64,000 nt of DNA from Peromyscus leucopus (Eukaryota > Chordata > Mammalia > Rodentia > Cricetidae). Location of the stretch: contig NC_051074.1 in assembly GCF_004664715.2 (NCBI RefSeq), positions 14,493,178 to 14,557,177 of the forward strand, in the 5' to 3' direction. Made by a program: the position numbers and the translations under genes. Below the pieces are notes generated by a model. It was not told where the DNA came from. It saw only the letters and a program-made list of their open reading frames with translations, and searched no databases. This document shows positions 37,176-48,631 of the stretch, one piece after another (position 1 is the first letter of the stretch; each line of letters opens with the position of its first letter).

Positions 37176-37336
37176 TTTTTTTTTTTTTGGTTTTTCAAGA
37201 CAGGGTTTCTCTGTGTAGCTTTACACCTTTCCTGGAACTCACTCTGTAGCCCAGGCTGGCCTTGAACTCACAGAGATCTTCCTGGCTCTGCCTCCTGAGT
37301 GCTGGGATTAAAGGCGTGTGCCACCAACGCCGCCCT
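37176..37336 (-). mobile_element. B1 SINE, cricetid-like
   Basis: The T-run is followed by 'caagacagggtttctctgtg' and 'acacctttcctggaactcac', then 'gctgggattaaaggcgtgtg'. It is well preserved. Confidence 0.92.
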
Positions 37337-37631
37337 CCTTACATTCATTTCTTGCTCTCTCAGTGTTACTCAGTCAAGAAGACATGCATTCCAGCACAAG
37401 TAACAGTTGAAATCTCAGTAACAACAAGAGAAGTAGGACAGTTTCAGATGGAGGTTCAGTTTGAGAAAAGGCCTCCTGGTTCTCACTTGTAGAATGTGAA
37501 CAGATTTCATGCACGTTCATATATGCACATACGTACAAGCCTATATATTCATGTGCATGTGTGTGTAAGAAGATATATATATATAGTATATATATATAAC
37601 ATACAATACATAATATATAATGTAATGTCTA

Positions 37632-37635
<4 letters not shown>

Positions 37636-37694
<59 letters not shown>
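37636..37694. repeat. (AT)n microsatellite
   Basis: A pure run of about 29 AT units, with looser ta-rich DNA before it from 37575. Confidence 0.95.
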
Positions 37695-37698
<4 letters not shown>

Positions 37699-38589
37699 GC
37701 AGTTCAATTCTTTCTTTTACCAATACAAAAAAATTGTACATTAAGGAAAACTCTTGTTTTTTGATGACTGGGAACACAGTAAACATTACAGTATTTGCAC
37801 TTTTCTTTCAGACCTTATATATCATGGTTAACACTACACATATGAGAGGAGTAGTTGTGTTTTATTTGTTGTTATGTAGCAGATTCCAGGGGAAAAAAAG
37901 ATAGTAAAAAATATTTGTTCATTTAGTAAGTGTATTATGTAATTAAATTGTGTGTAATTTACACATGAGTATACAAATATATTTATGTGAATATATTTAT
38001 TATTCTGCACAAAACAAAGTGAGAGATAGAAACGGCCAAGATGTATAAAAATAGCTCATTTTAATTTTCATGTCTGTAATTTCAAGTTTCATAATGCTAT
38101 AAACCAGGGAGAAAAATATCAATGAGTATCTTTTATACATTAACATGGCTGGTGAGTTACTCAGTACTCACTCAACAGTACTTTTAACTTACTCTACTTA
38201 AAGTCTTTTATTTATTTATTCAAAAACATGAATTGCTTTTCTAAGATGAGACAGGTCCATTGTAGGTGCCTGGAATCCATCAGTGAGTTTGTCCGATTTC
38301 TGGTCCCGAGGTTCCTACCTTAAGTCTGGGGTTCTCCCATTATGCCACAACTCAAATAAAAATTATACATAAAGACTATTGTGTTTTTAAGATTACTCTT
38401 GGATCTTCATCATTGATCTTGAAATTTTTTAAAAATTTTTTCTGATTTGTTTCATTTCCTTCTTGTAAGAAAACTTACTTTAAGATTTGTCACATTTAAT
38501 GTTCTTTTGTGAAGCAGGTTTTACACACCCCAGGCTGAGCTTACACTCTTGTAATCCAGGCTGACTTTGGATTCTTTTTAATAAAAATT

Positions 38590-38810
38590 ATTTTTACTAT
38601 TTATAATCATGGGTATACCTGTGTATTTGGGTGGCATGTGTGCATGTGTACGTAGGTGCCTACGGAGGTCACCTGCATCTGGAGTTACATGGGAGCCATC
38701 TGACCTGGCTGCTGGTATCCCAGCTCCAGTTCTCTGAAAGAACAGTGTGCACTCTCCTGAGTCATTTCTCTGCCCACAACCTTTCTTCCACTTGCTGCAA
38801 GCAGGATTTC
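38590..38810 (-). mobile_element. B2/B3 SINE
   Basis: 'atctggagttacatgggagc' and 'aacagtgtgcactctcctga' with 'tcatttctctgccc' is a degenerate B3 in reverse. Confidence 0.65.
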
Positions 38811-38879
38811 AGGTTTCCCCCGCTTATACTTATTTTTACTCCATATCTGGAATTACCATTCTGAAGCATTAGCTCTTTT

Positions 38880-39235
38880 GTTTCTGAGAATTGTATATGC
38901 TATATATTTACATAATTTCCCCTCTCCCTCTCCTCCAACTTGTGCCCATTCCCCTAACTCCCTTTCAAATTCATGGCCTTTAATTATTATTCTTTAATTA
39001 TTATTTTTATACACATACCAATTTATAAATACAATCTGCTTGATTCTTTCATTTAGTGCTGCTCATATGTATGAATGTTTAGGTCTATCTATTTGGAATT
39101 ATATGACCTCTCAGTGGGCTTGTCCCTGAAGAAGATTGATTCTTTCTCTCTCAGCAGCCATTAATTACCTGTAATTCTTCATGGGGGTGGAGGCCCTGTG
39201 AGACCTCCCCAATCCACATTGGCATGTTAACCCTT
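38880..39235 (-). mobile_element. L1 (Lx-like) 3' region
   Basis: 'tttcaaattcatggccttta', 'taaatacaatctgcttgatt' and 'ggaggccctgtgagacctcc' are the reverse complement of an Lx-type L1 3' end. Confidence 0.65.
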
Positions 39236-39607
39236 GGTGTCTTAGTTAGGGTTTCTATTGCTGTGACAATATATCATGACCATAAAGCAAGTTGGGGAGG
39301 AGGAAAGGGTTTATTCAGTTTATACTTCTACATTGCTATTCACCACTGAAGGAAGTCAGGGTAGGATCCTGGAGACACAAGCTGACGCTGAGGCCTTGGA
39401 GGCGTGCTGCTTACTAGCTTGCTCTCCAGCCTGCTTTCTTACAGAACCCATGACCACAAGCTCAAGGATGGCACCACCCACCATAGGATGCATCCTCCCC
39501 CATTCATCTGGTGGTTATCATGGAGGCATTTCCTCCTGTGAGGCTCCTTCCTCTCTGATGACTCTAGCTTGTGTCAAGCTGACACATAAAACCAGTCAGT
39601 ACAACTG
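39236..39607 (+). repeat. Rodent dispersed repeat, copy 1
   Basis: 'cttagttagggtttctattg' then 'ctgtgacaatatatcatgac' and 'gtgtcaagctgacacataaa' make a very common rodent repeat, probably LTR- or RMER-derived. I am not certain of the family. Confidence 0.6.
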
Positions 39608-39609
39608 AG

Positions 39610-39893
39610 TCTTCTGTCTTAGGATTCCTATTGCCATGAGGATATACCATGATCACGGCAACTTTTATAAAAGAAAACATTTAATTGAGGTGGTGGCTTA
39701 CAGTTTGAGAGGTTTAGTCCATTATCATCATGGTGAGATGTGGTGGCATACAGGCAGACATGGTGCTGGAAAAGTAGCTGAGCGTTCTAGATCTTGCAGG
39801 CAACAATAAGTGAAGTGAGACACTGGGAATGACTTGAGCATATATGAGACCCCAAAGCTTGCCTCCACAGTGACACACTTCCTCCAACAAGGC

Positions 39894-39930
<37 letters not shown>

Positions 39931-40005
39931 CAACAAAGCCACACCTCCTAATAGTGCCACTCCTATTGGGAGCCATTTTCTTTCAAACTACCACAACTGG
40001 TATAG
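39610..40005 (+). repeat. Rodent dispersed repeat, copy 2 (related)
   Basis: 'cttaggattcctattgccat' with a '...gccacacctcctaatagtgc' and 'catttt..tttcaaactacc' ending. It starts like copy 1 but differs in the body, and carries a (CA)n at 39895-39928. Confidence 0.6.
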
Positions 40006-40177
40006 CTTTTTGTTCCCCCAGGAGTAACTCTTAAAATAGTTTTCATTTTGATAATCCCAGATTCTTAAACTCATGTCATCTACCCATATTTTTCAGTATT
40101 CAGGGCTGGCAACTTCAGAGCTCTAGCTATGAGTTTTCTAAGGCATATGCATCTTGCTGTAATTTGGAAGTCCTTAC

Positions 40178-40345
40178 CAGCTACTGGTCTTGGCTTTTTA
40201 CTAAGACACCTGGGGCTGTCTTCAGGATTTCCATCGTCACCTCGGAAAACCCATGCTGTTGAATGAAAATTCTCTGTGTAGAATCCCTTTTCTTCAATAT
40301 CAACTCGAAAGCCAAGATCTGGAGAATAAGCATCATCCGAGGTAA
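40178..40345 (-). CDS. Pdzph1: Pdzph1 exon, region before PDZ
   Basis: A 168-bp exon, phase 1 at both ends, with a strong acceptor (ttttctgttcctcag at 40346) and donor (GTAGCTG|gtaagg at 40177). It encodes an acidic then aromatic segment that includes DDAYSPDLGFRVDIEEKGFY and STAWVFRGDDGNPED and ends in a basic Pro-rich stretch (SKKPRPVAG) just before the PDZ domain. The exon lies about 170 bp beyond two adjacent rodent repeats. I recognise no domain here. Confidence 0.83.
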
Positions 40346-40561
40346 CTGAGGAACAGAAAAGGTGAGAAATTAAGTTATATTCTGGCAAGAAAGAAGATCC
40401 AGTGCTCTTGTGGTCAAGGGGAGAAAGCTTCCAGATATGAAGAGGTGAGTTCCCTCTGAATAAAGAACATTATCCTTAAATATAAGTAGCTAAGTTTGCT
40501 GTGTATTTTTCTTGGGAATAATTTATTTATTTTTAAAATATCATAATCAAAACAAATATTC

Positions 40562-40775
40562 CCGGGACTGTAGAAAAGGGTCAGCAATTAAAAGTGCTTA
40601 CTGCTCATCCAGAGGACCCAAGTTCAGTTCCCAGCACCTACTTCTAGTGGCTCAAAGCAGCTTGCAACTTTAGCTCCTAGAGATCTTTTGCCCTCTTCTG
40701 GCCTTCACAGGCACTGCACCGATGTGCAGACATACAGACACACATGAATAAAAATAAAATGAATCTTAAAAAACA
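40562..40775 (+). mobile_element. B2/B3 SINE
   Basis: 'aaagtgcttactgctcatcc', 'agaggacccaagttcagttc', 'ccagcacc' and a final 'aataaaaataaaatgaatc' give the B2 order. It begins about 220 bp upstream of the exon at 40178-40345 in gene direction. Confidence 0.85.
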
Positions 40776-40779
40776 AAAA

Positions 40780-42798
40780 CAAATATTGCTTCAGGATCTG
40801 GGTTGTGGGAGTCTGGGCACAGGACAAAGCATGGAAATATTTCAGTTAAAGAAAAATGTTTGCTTTGAAAAACAATATATTACTATTTAGAGGTCAAGTT
40901 GAAACCAGGTAAGATTAGGAATTAGCTTTCAGAATCCATTTCAAAATACCAAGTACAAAGAAAAGGATTATCAAATACAAAATCATGTCACTGTCTTTGT
41001 GCTTGAAGGAGGCACTAGAAAGTGTATTTCTAGAAATCTCACCGTGGGCTTACATGAAGAGACAAGGAGATGTGTATAGTTTCATCTACCAGTTCTTCTA
41101 TAGAAGTTTAGTGTTTTCTCTGTGTGTACAAGTGTCTTAGACCCTGTGGAAAGATGTGTCCATATAAGAAATGAGCTTGCCTTCCCACACTATTTTCCAT
41201 GTTTCTTTGTGCCCTGGCTAGAGAGTTCAAACTAAAATAAAATCCTCCTCCAAGCCTTTCAGTCTTTCATGCAGGCAGAGTTGAAAAATCACACTTTAGC
41301 ATCAAAAGTTATTTTCAAGAAAACTCCATCATTTATTTGCATTTCTTAAATAGCATCAGGAATGGGGGGATATAAAGAACACAATGATTCTCTCTATTTT
41401 GCAAAATAGCAAAGCACAAGCTAACTTCCCAATGTCCTGATCATCCTGTCTCATCTCCCCAAGTCCTGGGACTAAGTCCTGGGATTATAGGTAAATACCT
41501 CAACAATACTTAAAACAAAATAGAACATCGTATTTCTCTCTCTGATTCTCCTCAGACACTGTAGTTGTTCCTATGCCTTTCTCAGAAAGTCTCTAGGTGA
41601 AATCTCTTATTCCCATCCTCACCCAACACAGCAAGGCAGCCTTCTGCTGTGGGTTAGGTCTACAAATATTCCATTCCACTCCCCCACCCCTCACCCCCCC
41701 GCACCAGCAGAGGATTGGTCTTCTCTCTGAGTTTTCTCTGGAGAATCACTCTTAATGGCTCTTGTTCATTTCCACTTTCGCTTTCTTAGTACTAGACTGA
41801 GAAGAATAATTATTAATCATTGTCCTGACACAGAGACAAATGAACAATAGATTTCCAACTTCTCCATTTGTGTAACTTATGTGAGACCGCACCAGACATT
41901 TGACGGCTTGGGTGGTTTCAGGTCCATTCATTCACTCGCTGAATTGATTTGAAATAAATGCTCTTCTTCCCTGAACCAGGTGCAGTTTTATGGACATTGG
42001 GGGTAGAATGATGAGCAAGACAGGAGTCGTGGTACAGTGTGAGAGTTCAGAGAAAGGGCAGCTAGCTGTCAACAGAGGCACGTCTAGGAAGTCTATCACT
42101 ATAAATCCATTCAGTGCATTCCATGGAGCAGGGGAGGTGGATACATAGCGACGAGGGGGGCACTCCTATTATAAAAATTTAAATCTAAAAATGACAAACT
42201 TGACCCCTTTTGAGTGTTAATGTAACACCCAAAGTATGAAAATACCGCATCAGAGAGGTCCCAGTCGGAATGTAGGTGCACTACGCATGGTGTATAAAAT
42301 TATCTACAGGTTAAATAGGTATCTAGCCTAAAAGAATTTTGCTTTTACATTTGAACCCTATCTCCAGATACCTTATAATGTCTGTACCAATACGATAAAG
42401 CCCCATAAAATCCGAAATCTGAAATACTTGTGGCTATAAGCATTCCTGCAAAGGAATAGTCTACCTATACTTCCATAGGTGGTGTTGATTGAATAGTACT
42501 ACTATGCTACATTTGGGTGTAAAAACAGATGACATATGGCAATATAATACAGTTATAAAGCTGGAATGTAAATGATATGAGAACTTGATGGGGCATGATT
42601 CTTATTAGATTAAAATTATGAAAAGTTTAGGACAGAATAATATAAATAGTATAAATCATGATTTGATACTTTCTTTCACATAGCATATTCCAAACACTTC
42701 AAGATTGTTTTAAGTAAATCTAGGTGTGACATTTGATTGCCATAGGAAAAGTAAACCAAAAATTTTAGAATAATTTATTGAAGTACCTTTCTGAGCTT

Positions 42799-42839
<41 letters not shown>

Positions 42840-43720
42840 ATAATAGGGCTTTCTAAAGTTTTAGGTTCATTTTCTACATTGTTTACCTTAAAATTCAGTT
42901 GTTAAATGTTTATTGATGTAGGCCACAGAGATTTCTGGGACAACTGGTTTATCGTATAATATCTTTTCTTCAGCAGTAAATGCCTGTACTGGATATGCGG
43001 TGGGTCTGAGGGCAGGTCTTTATGTGGGTCTTTGCTTTTATCAATATGTATGAGGCTGGTCTAACAGCTCACTTATTTACCAACAGATGTGATTCTGTGG
43101 ATGAATGGCTCTGTATTCATTCAGTTAGCAAGACAGAGCTAATGAACATACCCTTACATAAGCTGAGACATAAAATTTGTGTTAAACTCCAATGAAGCAG
43201 CAAGCCACACACCTGCTGAAAATTTATAGCTGCTAGAGGTCTCAGCATCTGCTCCACGTTGAACCTTGATATAAGCAGGCAAGTCCAAATAACTCTTTGT
43301 CAGAAAAAGTTTGCTACCAAATTAGGTTTGCTAGCTTAAACACGTCATAAATGAGCATTTCAAACATGAGCTATTAAATGTTTTGATATTACTGAAATCA
43401 CATTTCAAATCGTTCTTTCTCAAAAAATACTGGCATGTTCTTTTCCTTTTTATTTGTAGCTTTGGTCTCATAATAACAGTACTAATGATAAACAATAATA
43501 GTAATAATAGTTTTTAAAAAGGACTAGAACATGCACAAGTTAGCTCTGAGTACCTTGGGTATCCTTACACTTCTTTCATCTTAGTGTATCATTTGAAGAA
43601 AATGAAGAGATAGTATGCGAAGACGCAAGGCCCTGTTTGGTTGTCCCAGAAAGACCAGGGTTTTAGGTGAGTTCAAACAGATCCAGTAATTTTCCATTTT
43701 ATGAAAGAGTGTGTGTTCCA
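40780..43720. other. Intron, nothing firmly recognised
   Basis: An L2/MIR-like fragment may lie near 41930-42030 ('ccattcattcactcgctgaa', 'gatgagcaagacagg'). A long T-run is at 42805-42836 without an attached element that I can name. Confidence 0.4.
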
Positions 43721-43724
43721 GTTA

Positions 43725-43925
43725 GACTGTCTGTAGTCGAAACTCAGCTCTAAGACTAATTATATATAACTGAATGACTTTGGACTCGTCACTTATCCTC
43801 TGATGAGCAAAATAAGTTTGGAAAAAAGTAACATAACTCATAATTCTACTGGGAATATCAACAAGAAAACACATTATAAGAGGTTTAGCATTGTATCTGG
43901 CATCAAGTAGGCACATCACAATCCT
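43725..43925 (+). mobile_element. MIR element
   Basis: 'gaaactcagctctaagacta', 'ctgaatgactttggactcgt', 'cacttatcctctgatgagca' and 'tagcattgtatctggcatca' follow the whole MIR order in plus orientation. Confidence 0.75.
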
Positions 43926-43941
43926 TAGGTCTTACTATGAA

Positions 43942-44001
43942 ATTATATATATATAGATAGATAGATATAGATATAGATATAGATATAGATATTAGATAGA
44001 T
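43942..44001. repeat. (GATA)/(TA) repeat
   Basis: tatata followed by gatagata and gatatagatata units. Confidence 0.9.
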
Positions 44002-44205
44002 TTTTATTTCACTTTATGTGCACGAGCATTTTTCATGCATTATGTCTGTGCACTATGTGTATGCCTGGTGCCCACAGAAATAGAAGAGGGCAGAGGATCC
44101 CAGAGGAGTTTCAGATGTTTGTGAAACAACTTGTGGGTGCTTGGAACTAAACCTGGGCCCCTTGAACTGACTCGTAATCTCTCAGCTACTCTTCAGTCCA
44201 CTTAG
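44002..44205 (-). mobile_element. B2/B3 SINE
   Basis: 'tatgtctgtgcactatgtgt', 'gcctggtgcccacagaaata', 'gaagagggcagaggatccc' and 'cttggaactaaacctgggcc' are B2/B3 in reverse. Confidence 0.8.
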
Positions 44206-44261
44206 CTCTTATTAGGAATTACAATTAATTCCCTTGCTTCCTCTCTTCCCTGTCCTTTCCT

Positions 44262-44440
44262 CCCTCCCTCTTTTTATTTCCTTCCTTCCTCCTTTCCTTC
44301 CTTCCTTTCTTCCTTCCTTCCTTCCTTCCTTCCTTCCTTCCTTCCTTTCTTCCTTCTTCCCTCCTTCCCTCCCCCTCTCCTTCCCTCCCCCTCTCTCCCT
44401 CTTTCATTCATTCTTTCTTTCCTTCTATCTTCCTTTCTCA
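44262..44440. repeat. (CTTC)n pyrimidine tract
   Basis: cttc/tccc units over about 170 bp, purest at 44290-44350. Confidence 0.92.
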
Positions 44441-44449
44441 ATGGCAACT

Positions 44450-46140
44450 AATATTTCAAAAGTACAGTTCCATAATAATTTTATTTACTGAGTGAAATAT
44501 GAGAAATGCTATGAGTTATTCTTACACGATTAAACCCAAATTCCTGCCACATCTGTTTGTGATACAGGGACCATTTAAGATTATAAAATTCAGAGCCTCC
44601 TTTTGCAGTCCCTTCCCACGCCCATTCCTAGCCTTCAAGTTATTTACGGAGTATACCTTAGTCAGCATGGCCCACACTCAGATGGATTGATCAACTGTGT
44701 CAACACACATAAACATGTCATTCTTAATGTCTTTTCCAGTTATTACATAGGAAGTCAGAGATGAGTGAGATTAACAGAGTGAAAACGCTAGCTGCAATGA
44801 TGGTCTATAAAGCTGCCAGGTTTTACGTCATATATTAGTAGCATGTGCTGACTCCATAAATGAGAAAAAATTCCAACCACACATTAAACAATACTAGCCC
44901 AAGCAACTCTGAGTGAATTGCAGGCTCCACTTAAAAGAGTTTCTTCAGGAATATAGTGTGCTTTCAATGTGTCTGTGGCTGAATAAGCTGAAAGAGAAGC
45001 GGCAGACACTTGTTCTTATGTCTAACATGGACAAAATTGTTAGGATAAGTTTTCATTCAAAACAAAGTTTGCCTCAAAGAAAGCACAATCATTGTTAAAT
45101 TAAAATTATTATGCTTGGACACTAAATTTGAATTTACATTGAAATTACAGCTGATCTTGTGTTAGTGAAGTATTGGTAAATGTTTTAAATAGCTTTCCAA
45201 ATTGGAAAAAAAAAATCTCTGATATGCTGGGCTAGGCAGTTTTCATTGCATAAAGATTTCCAACACGGCCAGTATAAAGCTAACAGCCTGCTATCACTGA
45301 GCTGCGGTGTAGAAAACACGCATAGCCGGCTTTGTGAACTACCATGAGCTGACTCCAACACACGTGATTGTTTCTTATTTCAAGAAGTGCAAAGCAGACA
45401 TGAATGTCTAAGAGCAGTAGGATGGAAGGATTTGCCATTACAATGAAAGGAAAAGACCCTTGCTATGATTTCAAGTCACAGGAGGACACAATGAACTAGA
45501 AAGAATTAGACCCAATCTCTATGGCACTTGGAGGGCATTTTCAGTTCATGAAACCAGCGAAGTTCCCACTAGGTTTGTTTGATACATAGATGGTTGATTA
45601 CAGAGAAGGATTGCCTGTCTTATAAAGCAAGAAAACAAGGATTTTGAATATTTTCACTGCAAAGAATTCATAAACTCTTGAGACAGATAAGCTCAACTAG
45701 ATTTAAAAAATATATCACCATTGGAATTTAAAAATATATTTTTATGTCAACTTTAGAGTAAATTTAACTGAAGGTTTTTCCATATGCAGTAGAAGCTTTA
45801 CTATATGTAATCAGCTTATTACAGTTAGTTACTACATGTAAATTTTTGCCTCTTCTTTTCACAATTATAATAAAATTATTCCTCCCCCCTACTTTATTAA
45901 GACGGATAGATGCTGGCTACTGTCTTGGTGAACCAATGGAGAACTTGATGGGTTTTTTTATACAGGTTGCAGGTACAAATTGAAGATGAATGTTGCTAAC
46001 ACACACCCCCCCAGGACACATACACAATTTATTTCAAGGTCCAAGAAAAACCTCAGAAAGAAGAAAACAGCAATAAGTTATGGGTTTTACAAGGGAAGCC
46101 CTGCTGTAGATGGGATGCTTCTGATGGCTACAAGGCAACC
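44450..46140. other. Intron, nothing recognised
   Basis: AT-rich mixed sequence without a named element. Confidence 0.45.
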
Positions 46141-46149
46141 ACGGGTACC

Positions 46150-47165
46150 TCATAAAATTCACAAGTAAATGATGGAACTAGAAAAAATTATCATGACTGA
46201 GGTATCTCAAACCTAGAACGACAAATAGAGTACGTATTTACTTACATGTGGGTATTAGCTGTTAAGTCAATGGCATCCCAACTACAATCTGTAGAGCCAC
46301 AGTGGTTAGATATAGAGCAAGGTCCTATGGGGGTGCAGATAGATCTTCTTAAGAAAAAGAAATTGGACAGGTAATTATGAACAGATGGTGGTGGGGCTGG
46401 AATGGGAGGATCAAGTAGGGAGTGGGAAGGAAGAGGGAGATGAGGGAGGAATAGGAGGAGAAAGAGCCAAAATTAAGGGTCATTTGATGGGTAGTATGGA
46501 GATTTTATATAGTAGAAACTTCCTAAAATACATACATATACGAAGAGACCTCAGCAAAATTATGGGATTGACAGAGCCCTAACTGGACATCTTTTGTCAC
46601 CAAATGAAGCTTTCCATCCCAGGACTGGGTTATATTTAATTGAGTTGTTAGCCATAGGAGTCTTTGGAAATCCCCAAACAATTCAGCCTATTGTTAAGAC
46701 TATAGGTTCATCTCCACAAACTAATGGCAAGGCCCCATGGCTGAAGACAACATCAGTACAATTCCTTGAACATGAGGAAGCCAAGCTGGTGTCTATATGG
46801 TGCCTTTACCCCTGTGTTCTAGCATTTTGGTACAGGAACGTGCCCTCTATTCTACCAAAAGAGAAACATAAAACCAAGCCACCCACAAAACCTTTGATCT
46901 ACAATGGTGTCCTGCCTACAAAATATGTTAGAGTTATGGTGGCACAAAGCTCCTGGGAGTAACCAACCAATATCCGATTTGACTTAAGAACCACTTTCAC
47001 ACACACAGGCTGGGCCTGTGTTGACTACCCAAGGGAGGCCTTATTCTCTATGAGGAGGGGATAGAGGTGGGATAGGGGTAGGTGGGGGGAGTGGGAGAAG
47101 AGGGGAGGGGGAATGGGTTGGTATGCAAAAGGAAATAGAAAATGTAAAAAAAAAAAGAAAATATT
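46150..47165 (+). mobile_element. L1 3' end
   Basis: 'aatgatggaactagaaaaaa', 'catgactgaggtatctcaaa' and 'aacgacaaatagag' are the L1 ORF2 end. A 3' UTR follows with a G-rich 'gggataggggtaggtggggg' tract and an A-rich tail at 47140-47165. It is 5' truncated. Confidence 0.75.
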
Positions 47166-47178
47166 TTTTAACAAAAAT

Positions 47179-47194
47179 TATATATATATATATA

Positions 47195-47246
<52 letters not shown>
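47179..47246. repeat. (TA)/(CA) microsatellite
   Basis: tatata followed by about 22 CA units. Confidence 0.93.
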
Positions 47247-47249
<3 letters not shown>

Positions 47250-47259
47250 CCGCTTTCAC

Positions 47260-47910
47260 AAGATGGAACCCATGACTGACAAGGCTTAACAGACCAAAAA
47301 CTTGAGATCAGATATCTCAGGGACCTAGGGTAAAACCAAATAAAAACCCAAACCAAAACAACAATAGCAATAACAAAACTGTAGCAGTAAATGACTCTTA
47401 ATGACATTCTGCCACACTCAAAGGTCAGTTCCTTGCTTAGTCATCATCAGAGAAGCTTCCTTCTGCAGCAGATGGAAACAAATAGAGAGACCCACAGTAA
47501 GACATTATGCAGAAAGTGAGAGATCTTGGAACACTCAGCCCTAAATGGGATGTCTCTATCAAATCCTTCCCTTTAGTGCTTGGGGAACCCTGTGGAAGAG
47601 GAGGCAGAAAGAATGTACAAGCTAGAGGAGATGGAGGACACCAAGAAAAACAAGTCCTCTAACTCAGCATCAGCAAAGCTCATATAAACTCATAGAAAAT
47701 GCAGCAACATGAGCAGGGACTGCAGGAGTCGGCACCAGGTCCTCTGTGTATATTTTCTGGCTTCCAGTTTCGTGTTTTTATGGGATTCCTGAATGTGCAA
47801 ATGAGTCTCTGTTTCTTGTGCCTTCTCTTGGTGTCTTTTCCTTCTGTTTCTTAGTCTTGTCCAAATCTGATGTGTTCATTTTGTTTTATTTTATTATCAT
47901 TCCTTAGAAG
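47260..47910 (+). mobile_element. L1 3' UTR fragment
   Basis: 'aagcttccttctgcagcaga', 'tggaaacaaatagagagacc' and 'cagcaacatgagcaggg' are typical rodent L1 3' UTR text. It continues past the later insertions, at about 48632. Confidence 0.7.
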
Positions 47911-47917
47911 CCTATTT

Positions 47918-48064
47918 TTTTTTTAAGAGAAGATTTCTCTGTGTACCTTTGGAGCCTGTCCTGGAACTTGCTCTGTAGACCAGGCTGGCCTCTAACTCAC
48001 AGAGATCTGCCTGCCTCTGCCTCCCGAGTTCTGGGATAAAGGTGTGTGCCATCACTGCTCAGCA
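47918..48064 (-). mobile_element. B1 SINE, cricetid-like
   Basis: 'gatttctctgtgtacctttg', 'gagcctgtcctggaacttgc' and 'tctgggataaaggtgtgtgc'. The flanks CCTATTT at 47911-47917 and 48065-48071 form a target duplication. Confidence 0.9.
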
Positions 48065-48078
48065 CCTATTTGTTTTCT

Positions 48079-48529
48079 TTTTTATTAAATTTTTTATTCA
48101 TTTTATGTACCAACCACAGATCCCCCCCTGTCTTCCCTCCTCCTATTTAGGAAGCTCCCTAACCCATCCCCCCATTCCCTCCTCCCACAAGGTAAGGCCT
48201 CCCATGGGGAGTCAGCAGAGCCTGGTACATTCAGTTGAGGCAGGTCCAAGCTCCTCCTCCTGCATCAAGGATGTGCAAAGTCTCCCACCATAGGTAGTAG
48301 GCTCCAAAAACCCCCCTCATGAACCAGGGATAGATCCTAATCCTACTGCCAGGGGGCGCTTTAAACAGATCAAGCTACACAACTGTCTCACTTATGCAGA
48401 GGGCCTAGTCCAGTCCCATGGAGGCTCCACAACTGTCGGTCCAAAGTTCATGAGTTCCCACTAGTTTGGTTTGTTGTCTCCTCTATAGGCTTCCCCATCA
48501 TGATCTTGATGCCCCTTGTTTATAGAATC

Positions 48530-48583
<54 letters not shown>

Positions 48584-48617
48584 GGACTCCTGGAGCTCAG
48601 CCCAGTGCTTGGCTCAA
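48079..48617 (-). mobile_element. L1 3' fragment with 14-bp target duplication
   Basis: A minus-strand, 5' truncated L1. The T-rich tail complement is at the left and 'aggctccacaactgtcggtc' text is near the right, with a (TC)n at 48532-48579. Flanks CCTATTTGTTTTCT at 48065-48078 and 48618-48631 are identical. Confidence 0.85.
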
Positions 48618-48631
48618 CCTATTTGTTTTCT

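Noticed and set aside
46594..46962. 122-residue plus-strand frame
   Set aside because: It falls in L1 3' UTR sequence and does not match an L1 protein.
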